From positions 434,001 through 498,000 of the forward strand of contig JAGIAH010000001.1 in assembly GCA_017744915.1 (NCBI GenBank): DNA of 64,000 nt, given 5' to 3'. The DNA is from Agrobacterium tumefaciens (GTDB lineage Bacteria > Pseudomonadota > Alphaproteobacteria > Rhizobiales > Rhizobiaceae). The translations under genes were made by a program, and so were the position numbers. Position 1 is the first letter of the stretch; the number at the start of each line of letters is the position of its first letter. Shown here one piece after another: positions 16,673 to 26,414 of the stretch. The notes under the pieces are model-generated. The model searched no databases. It was not told where the DNA came from and worked only from the letters and a program-made list of their open reading frames with translations.

Positions 16673-17905
16673 ATGTCCGCCATTGCAAGTACGGAACTGG
16701 TGCGCCAGAAAAACAGCCTGTCGGTGATGGCGGCACTGCGCCTTCACGGCAGCCTTTCCCATACCGAAGTGTCGTCTTTCACCGGGCTTGCCTCCGCCAC
16801 CGTCTCCGCCATCACCACGGAACTGGAGCGGGCCGGCCTCATCTTGCGAAAAGAGCAGCTTGCCACCACCGGCCGCGGCCGGCCGCGCATTCTCTTTGGG
16901 CCGCGCGGTGCTTTCTGCCACGTCGCCATCGTCATCATTTCCTCCGACAGCGTGCAATATTCGCTGGTCGATTATTCCGGCAAGCTGGTGGACCGTTTCA
17001 CGGAACAGCGGGTGACAGCCGAAAAAGGCGCATTCGGCGGCGTCATCCTTGCCGGCCTCGCAAGGCTTGCCGATCGCTCACGCCTTGACCGGAACGATAT
17101 TCTTCAGGTCTCGATCAGCAGCAAGGGGCTGGTGGATGCGCCGGCGGCAACGTTGCTCTGGTCGCCGGTTCTCGGCGATGAAAGGATTGATTTCCAGCGA
17201 CTGGTTTCCGAAGACGGCCGCATCCGCGTGACGCTGAACAATGAAACCCTGCTTGCCGCCAAGGCCATCTGGATGCGGGAGCAGGCAAAAGAAGGTCCCG
17301 CGCCGGAAGCGCTCGTCACCCTGTCGCTCGGCCACAGCATCGGTCTTGGCATTGCCCGCTCCACCGGCGGCGCAATCGAGGTGAGCGCCCCCAACTTCGG
17401 CCATATGCTGCATCTGGCCGATGGCGCCCTGTGCCGTTGCGGCACCAGAGGCTGTATCGAGGCCTATTCCGGCTTCTACGCCATCCTGCGCTCGGCCTTC
17501 GAAGCGCCGCCGCAGGCGGAACCGGCAAAATTCGTGCCGATTGCGGAGGTGGACAAGATCGCCGCTTCGGCCCGCGCCGGCGCCCGCATGGCACGGTTCG
17601 CCTTCCGCACCGCCGGGCTGGCGCTCGGCAACGGCCTTTCGCGCCTCTTCAGCCTGCACGGCCACATGCCGGTTTTCGTTACCGGCCCCGGCACGCGCTA
17701 TTTCGATCTTCTGGAAAGCGGCCTGCGCGACGGGCTTGCACAATCGCAGGCAGTGCGTTTCGGCGGCATGCCGAAAATCGCCATAGCACCCAACGAACCG
17801 GAACTGGTGTTCGAAGGACACATGGAACACGCGCTGTCCGCCGCCGACGACTATATATTAAGCGCCGACAGCCCTGAGAGACCTGTGAGGAATTCGGGGG
17901 GCTAG
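16673..17905 (+). CDS. xylR: ROK-family transcriptional repressor (XylR type)
   Basis: A 410-residue ROK repressor. An N-terminal winged helix (SLSVMAALRLHGSLSHTEVS, then GLASATVSAITTELERAGLI) is followed by the sugar-kinase-like ROK domain. The zinc-binding motif is visible in CRCGTRGCIEAY, with NFGHMLH before it. It is divergent from a xylose-type transporter with a strong palindrome between, so it most likely releases the operator when xylose binds. The extreme C-terminus (ILSADSPERPVRNSGG) resembles a second, degraded sequence found beyond the neighbouring desaturase/ArsR genes, suggesting that its tail was replaced or duplicated. Confidence 0.85.
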   Translation: MSAIASTELVRQKNSLSVMAALRLHGSLSHTEVSSFTGLASATVSAITTELERAGLILRKEQLATTGRGRPRILFGPRGAFCHVAIVIISSDSVQYSLVDYSGKLVDRFTEQRVTAEKGAFGGVILAGLARLADRSRLDRNDILQVSISSKGLVDAPAATLLWSPVLGDERIDFQRLVSEDGRIRVTLNNETLLAAKAIWMREQAKEGPAPEALVTLSLGHSIGLGIARSTGGAIEVSAPNFGHMLHLADGALCRCGTRGCIEAYSGFYAILRSAFEAPPQAEPAKFVPIAEVDKIAASARAGARMARFAFRTAGLALGNGLSRLFSLHGHMPVFVTGPGTRYFDLLESGLRDGLAQSQAVRFGGMPKIAIAPNEPELVFEGHMEHALSAADDYILSADSPERPVRNSGG

Positions 17906-17953
17906 CTGCTACCAAACGCACGCGCGCAATGCGACGAGCCATTCGCCGCACTC

Positions 17954-18850
17954 CTAAAGGCGGCGCAGGCCTTCGCGAGGCATCATATTTTCCGGTAGTT
18001 TAACCGCACTGGCAATCCCAAGCCACATCAGCAATTGGATGAAATTCCAACCTAAATCGATTTGTCCCCTCTCGAGTCCAAGCCGGGCCGAGCCCGGAAA
18101 AGCGTGATGATTCCCATAAAAGGATTCGCCGAAAGTAACCACTGCTGCTTTGGGAATATTGTAGCCCTGTACAGCGACATTATCGACTGCCCATCCCTGA
18201 TGCCCCCCACGATGAGCAAAGTGGCCGATAAGCCAATGCCCGGTTAGAGAAACCGAAATACGCACCGCAGTACCCCATACCACCCAACTCCAGCCACCCA
18301 AAAGATAGAACAACAGCATCCAGGGTAGTTGCTGCGCCATCCAGGTTCGCTCCAGGAAGCGGTAAAATCCATCGTTCGCAACCTCCGGCTCGATGACGAA
18401 CGCTGGGGGATGTTTAAGTGCAACAGCGCAATGCATCTGCCACCAAGCATCCACGAAGAAAGAGCGCCGATGCGCATACAAGTCATGACATATCGTCTGT
18501 CTTTGGGCCCAATCGCGAATGTCATGTGCGTAAATCATACCAAAAGGCCCGGCCATGCCGACCAGCGTGCCAAGATAAACCAACACGCGCTCGACCAACT
18601 TGCTGGTACGGAACGAGCGGTGGATCAGCAGCCGGTGCATTCCCACCGAATGTCCGGCACAAATGGTGATCGCGGTCGTGATGACGAACAAAGTGAAACC
18701 ACTCCAGGAAAATGTCAGCGGGCCGAACACCAAAGCGACCGCCATCATCACTCCTGCCCAGATCGATTTTGCCGGCCTCCAGCACACTTGGCCTTCGTTT
18801 GCATTGCCAAAGGGATGCGAGATCATACGTCCTGTGGAAATTGTCGTCAT
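17954..18850 (-). CDS. Fatty-acid/acyl-CoA desaturase family membrane protein
   Basis: A 298-residue membrane protein of the fatty-acid desaturase family. Histidine boxes are visible though diverged: GMHRLLIH near residue 70, ICHDLYAHRR near 120, and GESFYGNHHAFPGSAR near 245. These bind the di-iron centre. Several hydrophobic segments flank them (IWAGVMMAVALVFGPLTF; WMLLFYLLGGWSWVVWG). Members introduce double bonds into acyl chains; the second box is unusual for the delta-9 family, so the exact reaction is open. The codon use is less GC-rich than the neighbours, and the gene is divergent from an ArsR regulator, which probably controls it. The pair looks acquired. Confidence 0.75.
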   Translation of the reverse strand: MTTISTGRMISHPFGNANEGQVCWRPAKSIWAGVMMAVALVFGPLTFSWSGFTLFVITTAITICAGHSVGMHRLLIHRSFRTSKLVERVLVYLGTLVGMAGPFGMIYAHDIRDWAQRQTICHDLYAHRRSFFVDAWWQMHCAVALKHPPAFVIEPEVANDGFYRFLERTWMAQQLPWMLLFYLLGGWSWVVWGTAVRISVSLTGHWLIGHFAHRGGHQGWAVDNVAVQGYNIPKAAVVTFGESFYGNHHAFPGSARLGLERGQIDLGWNFIQLLMWLGIASAVKLPENMMPREGLRRL

Positions 18851-18919
18851 TCATCACGCCCTTTCCATACCCTACCCGGACGCAATCTTGCGCCAGCAAC
18901 CAACAGATGATATTCATTT

Positions 18920-18979
18920 AGGCAATAAGCTAATTACCTTTGTAACCCATTTCCAAAATTAGGCAATTAGTTAATTAAC
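18920..18979. promoter_or_regulatory. Paired direct repeats, probable ArsR operator
   Basis: Two 19-base near-repeats (AGGCAATAAGCTAATTACC at 18920 and AGGCAATTAGTTAATTAAC at 18961) match at 16 positions and start 41 bases apart, about four helical turns. The second contains the palindrome AGTTAATTAACT. They sit between the divergent desaturase and ArsR genes. Confidence 0.55.
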
Positions 18980-19023
18980 TTAATATCTGATATTTTTTGC
19001 TTCATCGGCGAAAGAAGGGCAAT

Positions 19024-19401
19024 GTGATAGATAAAGAGAACGATTCTGAGAGGCTGGCGGAGCAAGTGACGACTCCGCTTATGCAGTTGGTTTTTGAGGC
19101 ATTGGCCTCTGCCCCACGCCGTAAAATCCTGGCCTATCTCGCCCACACTGACCTTACGGCCGGCGAAATCGCAGCCCGCTTCGAAATGTCGAAACCCTCC
19201 ATCTCGCAGCATCTGAATGTGTTGGAAACCGCCGGCTTGATCTCAGGCAAGCGCGAGGGTCAATTCATTCGCTACTCGCTGGCGCCGAATAAATTGGTAA
19301 ATACGCTCAACAATTTTGTTCAAGACGTCTGCCCCGTCGGCCGGCCGCTTAAGAAAGAAAGCAAGGCATTAGCCGAGTTCAAGTCCAGCACAAAGAAGTG
19401 A
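19024..19401 (+). CDS. ArsR-family transcriptional regulator
   Basis: A 125-residue winged-helix regulator: LVFEALASAPRRKILAYLAH, then GEIAARFEMSKPSISQHLNV as the recognition helix, then AGLISGKREGQFIRYSLAP as the wing. No CxC-type metal-binding motif is visible; the single Cys is in DVCPVGRP. It therefore probably senses something other than arsenic or zinc, perhaps a lipid or redox signal given its neighbour. The GTG start at 19024 has AAAGAAGGG upstream; the in-frame TTG at 18997 overlaps the regulatory region. It is divergent from the desaturase and shares its lower GC content. Confidence 0.8.
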   Translation: MIDKENDSERLAEQVTTPLMQLVFEALASAPRRKILAYLAHTDLTAGEIAARFEMSKPSISQHLNVLETAGLISGKREGQFIRYSLAPNKLVNTLNNFVQDVCPVGRPLKKESKALAEFKSSTKK

Positions 19402-19451
19402 GAGTGATGCGTTAGGCACCATGCTTTTGATCGGGAAGCACTGTCTGCGAG

Positions 19452-19530
19452 GGGCGCATGGAACAAGCATTCGGCCGACAGCTACACGTTGAGCGCCGAC
19501 AGCGCACGGAAATCCCGTGAAGAATTCGGG
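19452..19530 (+). pseudogene. Degraded copy of the xylR 3' end
   Basis: This stretch aligns with 17816-17898, the last codons of the ROK gene. Shared blocks are CATGGAACA, GAGCGCCGACAG or AGCGCCGACAG, and GAATTCGGG in the same order, with a short deletion in the first third. In the matching frame it reads ADSYTLSADSARKSREEFG against DDYILSADSPERPVRNSGG. It marks the right edge of the segment carrying the desaturase and ArsR genes. Confidence 0.5.
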
Positions 19531-19556
19531 AAGCGGAGAGGGCAGTCGACCGTTCT

Positions 19557-21101
19557 TCAGGCCCGCTGCGCCATGGCCTCGGGCTTTTCCCCGGCACCGG
19601 TCAGCAGCGTCACGAATTCGTCGAGAGCGACGGCCTCATCCTTGCTCAAACGCAGGCCCTGTTTCGTGCGCCGCCACAGAATATCCTCGGCAGAAAACGC
19701 CCATTCGCGCTCCACCAGCCAGCGCACCTCGCATTCGTAAAGCGTGCCGCCGAAATGACGGCCTAGGCCCGATGCATCGGTGGCGCTACCCAGCAGTTGC
19801 GCAGCCTTCGTGCCATAGTTTCTGACGAGCCGCCCGGCATGGCCTTGATCGAGGAAGCCATAACGCGAGACGAGCGCCCTCACCTGAGCCTCGTATCTCT
19901 CTGCGCCGAAATCGCCGCCCGGCAGGTGGGATCCCGCCGTCCATGGCTTGCCCTTCTCACCAATCGCCGCGCCGATCTTTTCCAGCGCATGTTCCGCCAA
20001 CCGCCTGTAGGTGGTGAGCTTGCCGCCGAAAATATTGAGGAGCGGCGCTTCGCCTTCTGTTTGTTCGATCTTCAGCACGTAATCGCGGGTGGCTTCCTGG
20101 GCTTTCGATGCACCATCATCAAAGAGCGGCCGCACGCCGGCATAGGTCCAGACGATATCTTCGGGCCGAACCGGCTCGCTGAAATATTCGCTGGCCGCGT
20201 TGCAGAGATAGGAAATTTCATCCTCGGAGATGCGCACCTTGGCCGGATCGCCCTGATAGTCGCGATCCGTGGTGCCGATCAGCGTAAAATCGCGCTCATA
20301 GGGAATGGCGAAGATGATGCGATTATCCGGGTTCTGGAAGAAATAAGCGCGCGGATCGGAAAACTTCCTGCGCACGATGATGTGGCTGCCCTGCACGAGG
20401 CGGACATTGTGGACATCGTTGCGGCCGAAGACGCCCGAAAGCACCTTGTCGACCCAGGGACCGGCGGCATTCACCAGCATGCGCGCCCTGTGCGTGGCTG
20501 GCCGTCCGGTTTTTTCGTCCAGCGTCTCGATGAGCCAGATTCCGGCCTCACGCCGCGCGGAGACAACCCGCGTGCGGTTCATGATCGTTGCGCCGCGGTC
20601 CGCCGCGTCCCGCGCATTGAGAACCACGAAGCGGGCATCATCCACCCAGCCATCGGAATATTCGAAAGCCCTGGCGAAGACGGGCTTCAGCGGTTTGCCG
20701 GCCGGGTCTTGCCTGAGATCGAGCGTGCGGGTCGGCGGCAGGAGCTTGCGGCCGCCAAGATTGTCATAAAGAAACAGGCCGAGCCGGACCATCCATGACG
20801 GACGCACGCCGCCCTTTTGCATGGGCAGAACAAAACGCATGGGCCAGATGACATGCGGCGCCATGGCCCACAGGATTTCCCGCTCCATCAGGGCTTCGCG
20901 CACTAGGCGAAACTCGTAATGCTCAAGATAACGCAAGCCGCCGTGAATGAGCTTGGTGGCTGCCGAAGAGGTGCCGGAAGCGAAATCGCCCTTTTCCGCA
21001 AGCGCCACGGAATAGCCCCTGCCCACCGCATCACGGGCGATGCCGCAGCCATTGACGCCACCACCGATGACAAAAAGATCGAAAATATTCTCGCCGGACA
21101 T
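19557..21101 (-). CDS. glpD: Glycerol-3-phosphate dehydrogenase (FAD)
   Basis: A 514-residue FAD enzyme of the GlpD family that oxidises sn-glycerol 3-phosphate to dihydroxyacetone phosphate at the inner membrane and passes electrons to quinone. The N-terminal FAD-binding motif is FVIGGGVNGCGIARDAVGRG, followed by SSAATKLIHGGLRYLEHYEF, a GlpD landmark. TGTTDRDYQGDP-like sequence (IGTTDRDYQGDPAKV) and NIFGGKLTTYRRLAEHAL are also present. The start is ATG 21101 with GGAG upstream. The 170 bases upstream are AT-rich with CGAAAATAAAACGAA-like elements that could bind a DeoR-type GlpR; this was not scored further. Confidence 0.95.
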   Translation of the reverse strand: MSGENIFDLFVIGGGVNGCGIARDAVGRGYSVALAEKGDFASGTSSAATKLIHGGLRYLEHYEFRLVREALMEREILWAMAPHVIWPMRFVLPMQKGGVRPSWMVRLGLFLYDNLGGRKLLPPTRTLDLRQDPAGKPLKPVFARAFEYSDGWVDDARFVVLNARDAADRGATIMNRTRVVSARREAGIWLIETLDEKTGRPATHRARMLVNAAGPWVDKVLSGVFGRNDVHNVRLVQGSHIIVRRKFSDPRAYFFQNPDNRIIFAIPYERDFTLIGTTDRDYQGDPAKVRISEDEISYLCNAASEYFSEPVRPEDIVWTYAGVRPLFDDGASKAQEATRDYVLKIEQTEGEAPLLNIFGGKLTTYRRLAEHALEKIGAAIGEKGKPWTAGSHLPGGDFGAERYEAQVRALVSRYGFLDQGHAGRLVRNYGTKAAQLLGSATDASGLGRHFGGTLYECEVRWLVEREWAFSAEDILWRRTKQGLRLSKDEAVALDEFVTLLTGAGEKPEAMAQRA

Positions 21102-21273
21102 AGGGGCTCCACGACAGCGCCGGGGGATCGCCTCCCCCATTATTGAAAGACAATTGCTATAAAAGCGAAAATAAAACGAATGTCAAAAGAAAACAAATGA
21201 AACACGTTCCGGCAAGGCGAGCGATCGCCGCTCACCGTCCGCCGCATGGCCAGCGTCTTACGGGGTCTGTGTT

Positions 21274-21690
21274 TCAGCCGTGTGTCGGGAGAACCTGCTC
21301 AAGCTCGTAAAGCACGCCGCCCATGTCCTTCGGATGCAGGAAGAGAACGGGGTTGCCGTGCGCACCGATCTTCGGTTCGCCATCGCCCAGGATACGGATA
21401 CCTTTTCTCACGAGATCGTCGCGGGCCGCGATAATATCGGGCACCTCGAAGCAGAGATGATGCGTGCCGCCACCCGGATTTCTTTCGAGAAAAGCGGCAA
21501 TCGGTGAATTTTCCCCGAGCGGATGGAGAAGTTCGATCTTGGTGTTTTCCGCCTGAATGAAAACCACCGTCACCCCGTGTTCGGGCAGCGATTGCGGTTC
21601 GGAAACCTGCGCGCCGAGCGCCCGGTAACGGGCGACGGCGGCGTCGAGACCGGGCACCGCAATGGCGACGTGGTTCAATCGTCCGAACAT
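21274..21690 (-). CDS. mce: Methylmalonyl-CoA epimerase
   Basis: A 138-residue vicinal-oxygen-chelate protein. It interconverts (2S)- and (2R)-methylmalonyl-CoA, linking propionyl-CoA carboxylase to the mutase. Family marks are LNHVAIAVPGLDAAVARYR at the start, HPLGENSPIAAFLERNPGGG in the middle, THHLCFEVPD with the metal-ligand His, and FLHPKDMGGVLYELEQ at the end with the second His and Glu. The start ATG is 13 bases beyond the stop of the mutase gene, so the two are co-transcribed. Confidence 0.93.
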   Translation of the reverse strand: MFGRLNHVAIAVPGLDAAVARYRALGAQVSEPQSLPEHGVTVVFIQAENTKIELLHPLGENSPIAAFLERNPGGGTHHLCFEVPDIIAARDDLVRKGIRILGDGEPKIGAHGNPVLFLHPKDMGGVLYELEQVLPTHG

Positions 21691-21703
21691 GGCCGTCTTT
21701 CCC

Positions 21704-23845
21704 TCACGCGTTTCGCCGGATGCCTTCCAGCAGGTCCAGCACCTTGTTGGCCGCATCCATGACATTGGTGCCGGGTCCGAAGATGGCCGAAACGCCATGG
21801 TCGAGCAGGAACTGGTAATCCTGACGCGGAATGACGCCACCGACAACGACGATGATGTCGTCCGCACCCTTCTGCTTCAGTGCCTCGACCAGCTGTGGCG
21901 CAAGCGTCTTGTGGCCTGCCGCAAGCGACGACATGCCGACCACATGCACACTGTTTTGAACCGCAAGATCGGCGGCCTCGGCCGGCGTCTGGAACAGGGG
22001 ACCGGCCAGCACATCGAAACCGATATCGCCAAAGGCCGAGGCAATGACCTTCGCGCCGCGATCATGCCCATCCTGCCCGAGCTTGGCGACCATGATGCGC
22101 GGTTTGGTGCCGATCCTTTCCGCGACACCGGAAAGGCGGGCGGCGAGCGTGGCAAGCTCCGGCTCATCCTTATAGGCCTCGCCGTAAATATCGCTCACCA
22201 CCTCCGGCACCGCGGCATGGTCGCCGAAGGCCGCACGCAGCGCATCGGAAATCTCTCCCACCGTGGCGCGGGCGCGGGCGGCAACAACCGCCGCTTCGAG
22301 AATATTGCCCTTGCCGCTGCGGGCCACTTCCGAGAGCGCCTCCAGGGCCAGGGTCACTTCCCTGCCATCGCGGCGGCGGCGTGTCTCTTCGATGCGGCGG
22401 ATTTGCGCTGCGCGCACGGCGGCATTGTCGATATCGAGAACATCGATATCCTCTTCATTTTCGAGGCGGTAACGGTTGACGCCGACGATGACCTCCTCGC
22501 CCTTGTCCACCGCCGCCTGCCGGCGCGTCGCCGCTTCTTCGATCAGCCGTTTCGGCAGGCCTTCGGCCACCGCTTTGGTCATGCCGCCAAGCGCCTCGAC
22601 TTCCTCGATCAGCGCCCAGGCCTTCTCGGCTAACTCGTCCGTCAGGCTCTCGACATAATAGGAGCCCGCAAGTGGATCGACGACTTTCGTCACACCGGTT
22701 TCGTGTTGCAGGATAAGCTGGGTGTTGCGGGCAATGCGGGCGGAAAATTCCGTCGGCAGCGCAATCGCCTCATCGAAGGAATTGGTGTGCAGCGATTGTG
22801 TGCCGCCAAGCACGGCGGACATGGCCTCGAAGGCGGTGCGGACGATATTGTTGTAGGGGTCCTGTTCCTGCAACGAGACACCGGACGTCTGGCAATGGGT
22901 GCGCAGCATCAGCGACGAGGCGTTTTGCGGCTTGAATTCCTGCATGATGCGCGACCAGAGCAGGCGCGCGGCGCGCAGCTTTGCCGCTTCCATGAAAAAA
23001 TTCATGCCGATGGCGAAGAAGAACGACAGGCGGCCGGCGAAATCATCGACATTCAGCCCCTTGGCCAGCGCCGCCCGCACATATTCCCGGCCATCCGCCA
23101 GGGTGAAGGCCAGTTCCTGCACCAGCGTCGCGCCGGCTTCCTGCATGTGATAGCCGGAAATGGAAATGGAGTTGAATTTCGGCATCTCCTTTGCCGTATA
23201 TTCGATGATGTCGGCGATGATCCGCATCGAGGGTTCGGGCGGATAGATATAGGTGTTGCGGACCATGAACTCCTTGAGGATATCGTTCTGGATGGTTCCG
23301 GAAAGCGCCGCGCGGGGCACACCCTGCTCCTCCCCCGCAACAATGAAACTGGCGAGCACCGGAATAACGGCACCGTTCATGGTCATCGAGACCGAGACTT
23401 TTTCGAGCGGAATGCCATCGAACAGGATTTTCATGTCCTCGACGCTGTCGATCGCCACACCCGCCTTGCCGACATCGCCCTCCACGCGCGGATGATCGCT
23501 GTCATAGCCGCGATGGGTGGCGAGATCGAAGGCCACGGAAACGCCCTGCTGGCCGGCGGCGAGCGCCTTGCGATAAAAGGCATTCGAGGCTTCGGCCGTG
23601 GAAAAACCGGCATATTGGCGGATGGTCCAGGGCCGCCCGGCATACATGGTGGCGCGCGGGCCGCGCGTGAAAGGCGCAAAGCCCGGCAGGCTGTTCAGGT
23701 GAGACATGTCTTGCAGGTCGTCGGCCGTGTAGAGCGGCTTAACCTCGATACCCTCGGGCGTGTGCCAGACAAGCGTTTCCGGTGAACGCTTCAGCTCTTT
23801 TTCGGCAAGCTGCAGCCAATCCCGCACCGTTTTTTCACCCGACAT
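21704..23845 (-). CDS. scpA: Methylmalonyl-CoA mutase
   Basis: A 713-residue adenosylcobalamin enzyme that isomerises (R)-methylmalonyl-CoA to succinyl-CoA. The substrate barrel fills about residues 20-550 ([36 protein letters not shown]). The C-terminal B12-binding domain has [18 protein letters not shown], with the DxHxxG cobalt-ligand histidine. Length fits the single large catalytic subunit of the homodimeric type found in rhizobia (also called bhbA). It is followed at 13 bases by the epimerase and preceded by pccA after a 124-base gap. Confidence 0.96.
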   Translation of the reverse strand: MSGEKTVRDWLQLAEKELKRSPETLVWHTPEGIEVKPLYTADDLQDMSHLNSLPGFAPFTRGPRATMYAGRPWTIRQYAGFSTAEASNAFYRKALAAGQQGVSVAFDLATHRGYDSDHPRVEGDVGKAGVAIDSVEDMKILFDGIPLEKVSVSMTMNGAVIPVLASFIVAGEEQGVPRAALSGTIQNDILKEFMVRNTYIYPPEPSMRIIADIIEYTAKEMPKFNSISISGYHMQEAGATLVQELAFTLADGREYVRAALAKGLNVDDFAGRLSFFFAIGMNFFMEAAKLRAARLLWSRIMQEFKPQNASSLMLRTHCQTSGVSLQEQDPYNNIVRTAFEAMSAVLGGTQSLHTNSFDEAIALPTEFSARIARNTQLILQHETGVTKVVDPLAGSYYVESLTDELAEKAWALIEEVEALGGMTKAVAEGLPKRLIEEAATRRQAAVDKGEEVIVGVNRYRLENEEDIDVLDIDNAAVRAAQIRRIEETRRRRDGREVTLALEALSEVARSGKGNILEAAVVAARARATVGEISDALRAAFGDHAAVPEVVSDIYGEAYKDEPELATLAARLSGVAERIGTKPRIMVAKLGQDGHDRGAKVIASAFGDIGFDVLAGPLFQTPAEAADLAVQNSVHVVGMSSLAAGHKTLAPQLVEALKQKGADDIIVVVGGVIPRQDYQFLLDHGVSAIFGPGTNVMDAANKVLDLLEGIRRNA

Positions 23846-23969
23846 GCATCTCTCCCCTTCTGCATTTCATTTTAGCACTGTGACGGGCCATCGTGACGAA
23901 AATCGAATGGCTCACCAGTGCCCGTAAATCGCTCCGGCCCACATGCGTTCCGAAGAAACGGCAGCGGCG

Positions 23970-25973
23970 TCACTCGAATTCGAGGATGACTTCGTCCACC
24001 GCGAGGCTGTCGCCCGGTTTTGCCGCCACTCTGGCGACGCGGCCGCGTTTTTCCGCGCGCAGGATGTTTTCCATCTTCATGGCCTCCACCGTCGCCAGTG
24101 CCTGACCTGCCTCCACCTCGTCACCCTCACCCACCGAGATGCCGGTAATGACGCCCGGCATGGGGCAGAGCAGCAGTTTCGACGTATCCGGCGGCAATTT
24201 TTCCGGCATCAGCAGCGCCAGCTCCGCAACGCGCGGGCTGCGCACGCGGGCAAGAATATCCATGCCGCACCAGCGCAGGCGAACCGCCGACCCGGCAAGA
24301 TCGACCTTGGCGGCAATGACCTCACCCGCCACCGTGAACAGGCCAAGGCTCTGGCCCGGACGCCAACCGGTATCGACGGTCAAGGCCGTCCCGTCCTCAA
24401 AACGGACCGCCGTGCCATCCGCACCGGTTTCAACACTGACCCCGTGGCGGACTGCGCCAAACGAAACCACCCAGTCTTGACCGACGATGCGGCGGTGATT
24501 GCCGATGGTGCCGGAAATTTCGACGGCGCGGTTCTGCAAGCGCTGATTGACGATGGCGGCGATGGCGGAAAGCCTGCGTGCGGCGGCCTCATCCGGCTCG
24601 ACCCCGGAAAACCCTTCCGGAAACTCTTCCGCGATAAAGCCCGTCGTCAGCCTGCCAGAGCGAAAACGCTCATGCTGCATGACGGCCGACAGGAACGGCA
24701 GATTGTGGCCGATGCCCTCCACCTCGAAACGGTCCAACGCCTGTCCCATGGCATTGATGGCGGTTTCGCGATCCTTGCCCCAGCTGCACAGCTTGGCGAT
24801 CATCGGATCGTAATACATCGAGATTTCACCGCCTTCGAACACGCCGGTATCGTTGCGGATGACGGTGCCACCTTCCTGTGCGCCTTCTGATGGCGGGCGA
24901 TAGCGCGTGAGCCGGCCGATGGAGGGCAGGAAGTTGCGATAGGGGTCTTCAGCATAAAGCCGGCTTTCGATCGCCCAGCCGTTCAACTTCACATCCGCCT
25001 GTCCGAAGGAAAGGTTCTCACCGGCGGCAACGCGGATCATCTGCTCGACCAGATCGATACCGGTGACGAGTTCCGTCACCGGGTGCTCCACCTGCAGACG
25101 GGTGTTCATTTCAAGGAAATAGAAGTTGCGGTCGCCATCGACGATGAATTCCACGGTGCCGGCCGAATGATAGCCGACTGCCCTTGCGAGCGCCACAGCC
25201 TGCTCGCCCATGGCATGCCGCGTCGCCTCGTCCAGAAAGGGCGATGGCGCTTCCTCGATGACTTTCTGGTTGCGGCGCTGGATCGAGCATTCACGCTCGC
25301 CGAGATAAAGAATCGTGCCGTGCTTGTCACCCAGCACCTGAATTTCGATATGGCGCGGCTGCGTGACGAATTTCTCGATGAAGATGCGGTCATCACCAAA
25401 GGAGGATTTCGCCTCATTTTTCGACGACTGGAAGCCTTCCCGCGCCTCGGCATCGTTGAAGGCGATGCGCATTCCCTTGCCGCCGCCACCGGCAGACGCC
25501 TTGATCATGACGGGATAACCGATCTGCGACGCGATCTTCACCGCCTCATCCGCATCCTCGATCAGCCCCATATGGCCGGGCACGGTGGAAACACCCGCTT
25601 TGGCCGCCAGTTTCTTCGAGGTGATCTTGTCACCCATGGCCTGAATGGCACCAACAGGCGGGCCGATGAAGACGACGCCCGCTTTTTCCAGCGCCTCGGC
25701 GAAGGCGGCATTTTCAGAGAGGAAACCATAACCGGGATGCACCGCATCCGCCCCGGTCTTCCTGATCGCATCGAGGATTTTATCGATGACGATATAGGAC
25801 TGCGACGAAGGCGCCGGACCGATATGGACGGCCTCATCCGCCATTTTCACATGCAGCGCATTGGCATCCGCATCCGAATAGACCGCGACGGTGGCAATGC
25901 CCATCTTCTTCGCGGTCTTGATGACCCGGCAGGCGATCTCGCCACGATTGGCGATGAGGATTTTCTTGATCAT
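23970..25973 (-). CDS. pccA: Propionyl-CoA carboxylase, biotin-containing alpha subunit
   Basis: A 667-residue biotin-dependent carboxylase subunit. The biotin carboxylase domain fills about residues 1-450 (KKILIANRGEIACRVIKTAK; KASAGGGGKGMRIAF; EMNTRLQVEHPVTEL). The biotinyl domain at the C-terminus holds the biotinylation motif VEAMKMEN. With PccB it carboxylates propionyl-CoA to (S)-methylmalonyl-CoA. ATG 25973 has GGGGAG upstream. Four bases separate it from the stop of the membrane-protein gene upstream, so those two are probably translationally linked. PccB is encoded apart, 2.5 kb away. Confidence 0.94.
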   Translation of the reverse strand: MIKKILIANRGEIACRVIKTAKKMGIATVAVYSDADANALHVKMADEAVHIGPAPSSQSYIVIDKILDAIRKTGADAVHPGYGFLSENAAFAEALEKAGVVFIGPPVGAIQAMGDKITSKKLAAKAGVSTVPGHMGLIEDADEAVKIASQIGYPVMIKASAGGGGKGMRIAFNDAEAREGFQSSKNEAKSSFGDDRIFIEKFVTQPRHIEIQVLGDKHGTILYLGERECSIQRRNQKVIEEAPSPFLDEATRHAMGEQAVALARAVGYHSAGTVEFIVDGDRNFYFLEMNTRLQVEHPVTELVTGIDLVEQMIRVAAGENLSFGQADVKLNGWAIESRLYAEDPYRNFLPSIGRLTRYRPPSEGAQEGGTVIRNDTGVFEGGEISMYYDPMIAKLCSWGKDRETAINAMGQALDRFEVEGIGHNLPFLSAVMQHERFRSGRLTTGFIAEEFPEGFSGVEPDEAAARRLSAIAAIVNQRLQNRAVEISGTIGNHRRIVGQDWVVSFGAVRHGVSVETGADGTAVRFEDGTALTVDTGWRPGQSLGLFTVAGEVIAAKVDLAGSAVRLRWCGMDILARVRSPRVAELALLMPEKLPPDTSKLLLCPMPGVITGISVGEGDEVEAGQALATVEAMKMENILRAEKRGRVARVAAKPGDSLAVDEVILEFE

Positions 25974-25977
25974 GCGG

Positions 25978-26379
25978 TTATTCTCCCCTCGCATCGTCAT
26001 CGTCGTCGCGGAATTTCTTTTCATAGGGCATCATCAGGATCGCCGAGGCGGTGGCGGCCGCGCCGAACAGGGATGCGATGGGCATGACCACCAGCAGCAC
26101 CGGCACGACGGGATTTGCAGCACGGCCGATACGCGCGCCGATGCCGCCGATATCAAGAAGGATCAGTCCCGCACCAACGCAGATGCCAATCAAGACGCCG
26201 ACGGCCGCATTGACCGCCATGAAGCGCAGCATCTGGCGGTGATCGTGCCGCGCGGCTTCCGGCGTCATCCTGGGTTTGAGGCTGCGGTTGCCGGGCGATT
26301 TACGGGCACCGCCACTACGCCGCGAGTTCAACCAGCGATGCAGCCAATCCATGTCGATCTGAAATATACCGGCATCCAT
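25978..26379 (-). CDS. Small inner-membrane protein, two transmembrane helices
   Basis: A 133-residue protein. The N-terminal third is basic (LHRWLNSRRSGGARKSPGNR), then two long hydrophobic segments follow (MAVNAAVGVLIGICVGAGLI and NPVVPVLLVVMPIASLFGAA), and the C-terminus is acidic (KKFRDDDDDARGE). Both termini should be cytoplasmic. The ATG at 26379 has GGAGGGAGG upstream. The stop lies 4 bases before pccA, so it is in the pccA transcript. I do not recognise a named function; relatives are common in rhizobia next to carboxylase genes, but I cannot confirm this here. Confidence 0.65.
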   Translation of the reverse strand: MDAGIFQIDMDWLHRWLNSRRSGGARKSPGNRSLKPRMTPEAARHDHRQMLRFMAVNAAVGVLIGICVGAGLILLDIGGIGARIGRAANPVVPVLLVVMPIASLFGAAATASAILMMPYEKKFRDDDDDARGE

Positions 26380-26414
26380 TTCGCCTCCCTCCTCCATTCT
26401 CAACCCTCAGCCCG

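Noticed and set aside
21141-21273. Possible GlpR (DeoR-type) operator before glpD
   Set aside because: CGAAAATAAAACGAA-like sequence is suggestive but has no clear symmetry or second copy in the window.
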